From: Acidobacteriota bacterium
GTDB taxonomy: Bacteria > Acidobacteriota > Holophagae > Holophagales > Holophagaceae
Direction: 5' to 3'
DNA length: 5,505 bases
NCBI GenBank assembly: GCA_021778785.1
Contig: JAJYBX010000158.1
Coordinates: forward strand, 1 to 5,505
Positions 1 to 3,405 of this stretch are shown one piece after another; the first letter of the stretch is position 1, and each line of letters begins with the position of its first letter. The notes beneath the pieces are model-generated. The model was not told the origin of the DNA. It searched no databases and saw only the letters and a list, made by a program, of their open reading frames with translations. The position numbers were made by a program, and so were the translations under genes.

Positions 1-54
1 GACCTCGCCGCCGATGATGAGGGACTGTTCCGGCTTCCGCGTGATGACGAGCAT
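1..54 (-). CDS. csrA: CsrA carbon storage regulator, N-terminal 18 codons (gene continues past the left edge)
   Basis: Read on the minus strand from the ATG at 52-54, the frame gives MLVITRKPEQSLIIGGEV and is open to the window edge. This is the characteristic N-terminus of CsrA/RsmA (compare the family pattern MLxLTRKxGExxxIGxxI/V). CsrA is a small homodimeric RNA-binding protein, usually about 60-80 residues, that binds GGA motifs in mRNA leaders and changes translation or stability. The visible part covers beta strand 1, including the basic TRK stretch that contributes to the RNA-binding face, and the start of strand 2. The start lies 24 bases after the fliW stop, so the two are almost certainly co-transcribed. 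No good Shine-Dalgarno sequence is visible before the ATG; a GC-rich inverted repeat lies there instead. Identification is strong despite the short length; the rest of the protein is out of view. Confidence 0.93.
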   Translation of the reverse strand, partial: MLVITRKPEQSLIIGGEV

Positions 55-75
55 GGCCCGAGGGTAGCAGGGGCC
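55..75 (-). promoter_or_regulatory. Small GC-rich inverted repeat directly before the csrA start
   Basis: In the minus-strand transcript GGCCC (71-75) can pair with GGGCC (55-59) across an 11-base loop, and the 3' arm touches the csrA ATG. The five base pairs are all G-C. The structure covers the place where a ribosome binding site would be expected, and no purine-rich Shine-Dalgarno is seen. It could limit free initiation on csrA and make it depend on ribosomes finishing fliW. This role is inferred; chance pairing is common in DNA this rich in GC. Confidence 0.3.
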
Positions 76-78
76 CGA

Positions 79-486
79 TCAGGCCTGGGGAAAGACCGGG
101 AACTTCAGGGGGAAGCGATCGGAGGGGAGGGCCACCTGCATGCCGATGCGGGTGCGGGTGTTCACCACCAGGGGGCCGGCCAGGTTGGTGGTCATGCGCC
201 GGGGGTCCTCCGGGATCACCACCAGGGTCAGGATCAGGGCGTCCGCAGGGGCTTCCAGGGCCAGTTCCTCCGCCTCGGTGTCGCTGAGGGGCACGGCGTA
301 GTCGGGCTTGAGGCCCACGGGGTCCATGCAGACGAAGGAGATCTCGGGCTGCTCCACCGCCTGGAGGAACTTCAGCGGGTACCCGTCCGAGGGTTCGAAG
401 AGCCGGAAGGCCGTCAGCTGGGGGAAGCCCAGCAGCCCGTTGGGGAGCGTGAGGAGGATGCCGTCGTCGGAAGCAGGGGTGGTCAT
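79..486 (-). CDS. fliW: FliW, flagellar assembly factor and CsrA antagonist
   Basis: A 135-residue protein, slightly shorter than the usual 140-150. Recognisable FliW landmarks in order are NGLLGFPQLTAFRL (16-29), the PLKFLQAVEQPEISFVCMDP stretch (37-56), PDYAVPLS (61-68), and the C-terminal block TTNLAGPLVVN (99-109) followed by IGMQVALP (114-121). FliW is a small beta-barrel protein. In Bacillus and Campylobacter it binds CsrA and relieves repression of flagellin mRNA; flagellin in turn titrates FliW. The neighbouring csrA start, 24 bases downstream, matches this partnership. The ATG overlaps the TGA of the RNase D gene as ATGA, so translation is probably coupled. No strong Shine-Dalgarno precedes it; the leader has CGGACGG and another GGA 11 bases further upstream. 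No frameshift or missing block is seen. Confidence 0.95.
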   Translation of the reverse strand: MTTPASDDGILLTLPNGLLGFPQLTAFRLFEPSDGYPLKFLQAVEQPEISFVCMDPVGLKPDYAVPLSDTEAEELALEAPADALILTLVVIPEDPRRMTTNLAGPLVVNTRTRIGMQVALPSDRFPLKFPVFPQA

Positions 487-1448
487 GGCCGTCCGGAGTT
501 GTTCCAGATCAGCTCATCGGAACGCTCAGGCTCCCCGTTAGTTTGGTGCGCCCCCTCGCGGAACACCTCCCAGAGGGCCTCGATCCGCTTCCGGCGGAAC
601 CGCGGGTTGGGGATGGTGCGCTCCAGGGCCTCCTGGCTGGCGGGGGGGTGGGCCAGCCGGGCCATGAGCCAGCGGTTGCCCAGCTCCATCACGGCGGCCA
701 CGTCGCCCTCGTTGCCCCAGGCCCAGCGGTAGGCCGTGAGCTTGCGGGCGCGTTCCACGGCCAGGTCGCCCAGGTGCCGCACCTTGTCCACCACCGGGTC
801 GTGGTCGGGCAGCCTGTAGGCGCGGACGCGCTTCAGCAGGTGCCGCATCTCCCCGGGCAGCGCCGCCAGTCGGGGGCCGGCCTCCGGATCGTCGCGGAGC
901 GCCTCCGCCTCGTCGGCCAGGGTGCGGAGCAGGGGCAGGAGCAGGGCCGCGTCGCGGCTCGCGTAGCTGATCTGGGAGTCGCGCAGGGGCCGCAGCATCC
1001 AGTTGGAGTCCTGCTCCTCCTTGGGGATGTCGAGCCCCAGCTTGAGGCGGGCCATGGTCTTCAGGCCCGGCTGGGGATAGCCCAGGGCCCGGCTCAGCAG
1101 CATGGTGTCGAAGATGCTGGTGGGCACCACGTCGTAGAGCCGCTTGAAGACGATGCCGTCGCCGGAGAAGTCGTGGACGATCCAGGGCACCTGGGCCATG
1201 GCCTCCAGGGTGGGCTTCATGAGCTCCTGGAGGGGGAGCGGGTCCACCAGCCAGGCCTGGTCGTGGGTGGCCACCTGCAGCAGCGCCAGCACGCAGTGGT
1301 GCACGCCCGTGAGGCTGCACTCGATGTCCACGGCCAGCAGGCCCGCCTCGAACCAGTGGGGCAGCGCCTCGCGCAGCCCCTCGGGCGAATCCACGTAGGT
1401 CGTGGGCAGGTCGAAGCGGTCCGAAACCATCCCCCCAGTGTGCCTCAT
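483..1448 (-). CDS. rnd: Ribonuclease D-family 3'-5' exonuclease (DEDDy) with a degenerate HRDC-like C-terminus
   Basis: A 321-residue protein of the DnaQ-like exonuclease fold. Exo I is AVDIECS (39-45) with D41 and E43. Exo II is HDFSGDGIVFKR (92-103) with D97, followed by the usual FDTMLLSRALGY (113-124). Exo III is YASRDAALL (162-170) with Y162 and D166, the DEDDy signature, so all five expected catalytic residues are present. From about 215 to 300 there is a helical region (VRHLGDLAVERARKLTAYR and what follows) in the place of the RNase D HRDC RNA-binding domain, but its match is weak. E. coli RNase D is about 375 residues with two HRDC domains, so this is a short single-HRDC form. Family members trim 3' ends of tRNA and other small RNAs. 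Its stop overlaps the fliW start. Start choice is uncertain: ATG at 1446-1448 is used here; the ATG at 1428-1430 (residue 7) has G-rich sequence directly before it. Both keep the domain intact. Confidence 0.88.
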   Translation of the reverse strand: MRHTGGMVSDRFDLPTTYVDSPEGLREALPHWFEAGLLAVDIECSLTGVHHCVLALLQVATHDQAWLVDPLPLQELMKPTLEAMAQVPWIVHDFSGDGIVFKRLYDVVPTSIFDTMLLSRALGYPQPGLKTMARLKLGLDIPKEEQDSNWMLRPLRDSQISYASRDAALLLPLLRTLADEAEALRDDPEAGPRLAALPGEMRHLLKRVRAYRLPDHDPVVDKVRHLGDLAVERARKLTAYRWAWGNEGDVAAVMELGNRWLMARLAHPPASQEALERTIPNPRFRRKRIEALWEVFREGAHQTNGEPERSDELIWNNSGRP

Positions 1449-1470
1449 CCGGTGGCCCGGATACGCTGGG

Positions 1471-1487
1471 GATTGCAGGAGATTGCA
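1471..1487. repeat. 7-base direct repeat with 10-base period in the divergent gap
   Basis: GATTGCA occurs at 1471-1477 and 1481-1487, separated by GGA. It lies in the 42-base gap between the divergent RNase D and GDT1-like genes and overlaps the ribosome binding site of the latter. A spacing of one helical turn would suit a regulator binding one DNA face, but only two copies are seen, and chance or RBS composition may explain them. Confidence 0.35.
1477..1481 (+). promoter_or_regulatory. Ribosome binding site of the GDT1-like gene
   Basis: AGGAG lies nine bases before the ATG at 1491. It is the clearest Shine-Dalgarno sequence in the window. It fixes the start of the transporter gene at 1491 and argues against the longer open frame that runs in from within the antisense of RNase D. 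Confidence 0.75.
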
Positions 1488-1490
1488 CAG

Positions 1491-1760
1491 ATGAACCGCA
1501 CGCTGTTCTGGACGACCTTCTTCACGGTGTTCCTCGCCGAGGTGGGCGACAAGACCCAGCTGGCCGCCATGACCGCCACCGTGCGCAGCGGGTCGATCTG
1601 GACGGTGTTCCTCGCCGCCAGCGCGGCCCTGGTCTGCGCCACGGCCATCGGCGTGGCCCTGGGGGGCGTGCTGTTCCGCGTCATCCCGGAGACCGCCATC
1701 AAGTGGGTGGCGGGGCTGGCCTTCATCGGGGTGGGCCTGTGGGTGCTCCTCAAGGGCTGA
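1491..1760 (+). CDS. Half-size UPF0016/GDT1 (TMEM165-like) membrane protein, probable Mn2+/Ca2+ transporter
   Basis: An 89-residue, strongly hydrophobic protein. Helix 1 carries the family signature EVGDKTQLA (17-25), the E-x-G-D-K/R-T/S motif whose acidic residues bind the cation. Two more predicted membrane segments lie at about 34-62 and 66-87, giving three in all. Full-size family members (GDT1, TMEM165, MneA-type exporters) have two such halves, each with one motif; this protein has only one, which fits the known single-domain bacterial forms that work as dimers. Family members move Mn2+ or Ca2+ across the inner membrane, and manganese export is the usual bacterial role. The start is chosen for the AGGAG nine bases upstream and for the correct family N-terminus. 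Its stop lies inside the next gene. No second half-gene is adjacent, so it may form a homodimer or pair with a protein encoded elsewhere. Confidence 0.88.
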   Translation: MNRTLFWTTFFTVFLAEVGDKTQLAAMTATVRSGSIWTVFLAASAALVCATAIGVALGGVLFRVIPETAIKWVAGLAFIGVGLWVLLKG

Positions 1761-2164
1761 GGAAGCCGGACCTCCTGTTCTACGACGGGGGCTGCGGCCT
1801 CTGCCACCGGGCAGTGCGCTTCCTTGTCGCGAGGGACCGCCGGGGGGCCTTCCGCTTCGCGCCCCTGGGCGGGGAGACCTTCCTGCGGACGGTGGGGCCG
1901 GAGGCGCGTGTCGGGCTTCCTGACAGCCTGGTGGTGGCCACGTCCGGGGGGCGCCTGCTCACCCGATCCGGGGCGGTGCTGCACCTGCTGCGCGGCCTGG
2001 GGGGTGGCTGGGGCCTGGCGGGCCGCGTCGCGGCGATCCTCCCGCCGCGCTGGGTGGATGGCCTCTACGAGGCCGTGGCCCGCCGCCGGGGAGGCTGGTT
2101 CCGTGCCCCGGACCAGGCGTGCCCCCGCCTTCCCGGGGATCAGCGCGCCCGCTTCGACCCCTGA
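1739..2164 (+). CDS. DCC-family (DUF393) thiol-disulfide oxidoreductase-like protein
   Basis: About 141 residues from the chosen start. The diagnostic block is LLFYDGGCGLCHRAVRFL (12-29), with the CxxC pair C19 and C22, followed by RDRRGAFRFAPL (32-43), TRSGAVLHLLRGLGG (75-89) and a C-terminal YEAVARRR (110-117) and single Cys at 128. These are the regular landmarks of the DCC family, named for its conserved D-x-x-C-x-x-C; redox activity is inferred from the thioredoxin-like cysteines and is not well established. No ATG is available. The GTG at 1739 is preferred, being preceded by G-rich sequence; CTG at 1757 would give a more typical short N-terminus, and GTG at 1703 gives an unusually long one. 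With the 1739 start it overlaps the transporter gene by 22 bases, so it probably depends on coupled translation. Its 3' end overlaps the convergent phosphoesterase gene by 25 bases. Confidence 0.85.
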   Translation: MGAPQGLRKPDLLFYDGGCGLCHRAVRFLVARDRRGAFRFAPLGGETFLRTVGPEARVGLPDSLVVATSGGRLLTRSGAVLHLLRGLGGGWGLAGRVAAILPPRWVDGLYEAVARRRGGWFRAPDQACPRLPGDQRARFDP

Positions 2165-3354
2165 TCGGGATCCCGCCGCAGCTCGATCACCACGAGCTCA
2201 GGCGGGGCCTGGATGCGCATGGGCAGCCCCACCACGCCGAGGCCCCGGCTCACGTAGAGCAGGTCGGCGCCCCTCCGGTAGAGGCCGTCCGTGTAGGGAC
2301 CGATGACGAGGGCGCTGGAGACCCCGGGGATCAGGTTGATCTGGCCGCCATGGGTGTGGCCGGAGAGGGTGAGCCGCGCCCCGGCCGCCAGGGCCGCGTT
2401 CCACTCGCTGGGCCGGTGGTTCAGGCAGAGGCGGAAGGCGTTGTCGGGCAGGCCGACGGTGGCCTCGGCCGGGCGGGGGCCCGGTCCGTAGACCTTGCGC
2501 AGGAACCGCCCGTTGCGGGCCATGGGGTCCTGCAGGCCCAGGAGGGCGAGGGTGCCGCCGCGGCGCTGGACCAGGGCGGCCCGGTTCTCCAGGGAGCGGA
2601 TGCCCGCGGCCTCGAGGTCGCGCCAGAGGGGGCGGGGATCGTCGAAGTAGTCGTGGTTGCCCAGCACGGAGAAGGTGCCCAGGGGCGGGCGGAAGCCCTG
2701 GAAGGCCTCCAGCAGCGGCGCCAGCTCGTCCGACCGGCTGTCCACCAGGTCGCCCGTGAAGAGCAGCAGCTCCGGCCGCTCCCGCTCGGCCAGTTCCCGC
2801 CACCGGCGCAGGAGGGAGGCGCCGACCAGGGGACCGGCGTGGAGATCGCTGAGCTGCACCAGGCGCAGGCCGTCCAGGCCCTCGGGCAGGTCCGGGAAGA
2901 AGAGCTGCTGGCGGGTGATCTCCGGGTCGCCGTAGGCCTCCTGGGCGCCGCCGACGCCCAGGACCGTGGCGACGCCGGCGCCGGCCACGGCCGCGGTACG
3001 GAGGAAGGCCCGGCGGCTGGGATCCACGCCCTCCCCCTCGGCGACCTCCGGGCGGGATTCGGCGCGCTGCCAGATGCGCCAGAGTCCTTCGGCCACCATG
3101 GCGAGCAGCAGGTGCACGACCGTGAGGGCCTGGAAATAGAAGCCCATGCGGGACAGGGCCCAGACCACGCCCGGCAGCGGCGGGGCGCCGGGGATGGCGA
3201 AGCGCATGGCCGCGTGGATGGCCAGGGGCAGATGGAGGAGGGCGAGGAACCAGGGGATCCACCGCTGGATCCGGTCGGGCAGTTCCAGGCGCAGGAGCTG
3301 CAGGTGCAGGAGCTGCAGCAGGCCAACGACGAGGACGACAATCAGGAAGCCCAT
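2140..3354 (-). CDS. Membrane-anchored metallophosphoesterase (YkuE/YaeI-like) with internal Tat-like motif
   Basis: A 404-residue protein. The N-terminal third is membrane-embedded, with hydrophobic segments at about 1-21, 32-50 and 70-92. A charged stretch then leads to SRRAFLR (113-119) and a hydrophobic run to about 136, which looks exactly like a twin-arginine signal region but is internal. The catalytic domain, about 160-392, has the calcineurin-like metal motifs in order: LSDLHAG (168-174; D170, H172), GDLVD (201-205; D202), GNHDYF (232-237; N233, H234), H313 in LNHRP, and SGHTHGGQ (331-338; H333, H335). All expected ligands of the dinuclear metal centre are present. Relatives include YaeI and YkuE, metal-dependent phosphoesterases at the envelope; LpxH/LpxG-type UDP-diacylglucosamine hydrolases share the fold, and the substrate cannot be told from sequence. 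The domain probably lies outside the inner membrane. The start gives a clean hydrophobic N-terminus, but only weak RBS sequence precedes it. It follows the upstream envelope gene by 51 bases. Confidence 0.92.
   Translation of the reverse strand: MGFLIVVLVVGLLQLLHLQLLRLELPDRIQRWIPWFLALLHLPLAIHAAMRFAIPGAPPLPGVVWALSRMGFYFQALTVVHLLLAMVAEGLWRIWQRAESRPEVAEGEGVDPSRRAFLRTAAVAGAGVATVLGVGGAQEAYGDPEITRQQLFFPDLPEGLDGLRLVQLSDLHAGPLVGASLLRRWRELAERERPELLLFTGDLVDSRSDELAPLLEAFQGFRPPLGTFSVLGNHDYFDDPRPLWRDLEAAGIRSLENRAALVQRRGGTLALLGLQDPMARNGRFLRKVYGPGPRPAEATVGLPDNAFRLCLNHRPSEWNAALAAGARLTLSGHTHGGQINLIPGVSSALVIGPYTDGLYRRGADLLYVSRGLGVVGLPMRIQAPPELVVIELRRDPDQGSKRAR
3291..3318. repeat. Two tandem copies of a 15-base unit in the phosphoesterase 5' end
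   Basis: GCAGGAGCTGCAG occurs at 3291-3303 and again at 3306-3318, a period of 15 bases. On the minus strand the repeat encodes the leucine/glutamine-rich LLQLLHLQLL of the first membrane segment. The period equals five codons, so copy-number change would keep the frame. It is most simply a local duplication tolerated within a hydrophobic helix. Confidence 0.7.
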
Positions 3355-3389
3355 GAGCGGCTCAGGATGGCAGGGCTGGGGAGGAGGTG

Positions 3390-3402
3390 CACGGGTTCCG
3401 TG
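3390..3402 (-). other. Short perfect hairpin between the envelope protein and phosphoesterase genes
   Basis: CACGG and CCGTG pair perfectly around a three-base loop, just after the stop codon at 3406-3408 in transcript sense. No run of T follows, so it is not an intrinsic terminator. It may protect an mRNA end or be incidental; the 51-base spacer otherwise shows nothing recognisable except weak RBS sequence. Confidence 0.35.
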
Positions 3403-3405
3403 GGG

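Noticed and set aside
1439..1467. Sigma-70 promoter with TACGCT as -10 box
   Set aside because: The hexamer is weak and no -35 box lies at the right distance; in GC-rich DNA this is not enough support.
543..1490. Long open frame on the plus strand running antisense to RNase D and in frame into the GDT1-like gene
   Set aside because: Its composition (Gly, Gln, His, Val-rich, no domain) is typical of antisense frames in GC-rich DNA. The RNase D motifs on the other strand are complete, and a good RBS marks the true start at 1491.
1431..1490. Manganese (yybP-ykoY) riboswitch before the GDT1-like gene
   Set aside because: Such riboswitches often control this family, but the gap is only 42 bases and no conserved loop sequences or paired helices of that class could be seen.
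2198..3341. Two long alternative minus-strand frames within the phosphoesterase gene
   Set aside because: They are Pro/Arg/Gly- or Ser/Ala-rich translations of shifted frames without motifs, while the main frame carries every metal-binding motif in order.
3390..3402. Intrinsic terminator after the envelope protein gene
   Set aside because: The stem is perfect but only five pairs long, and C-rich sequence rather than a T run follows in the transcript direction.
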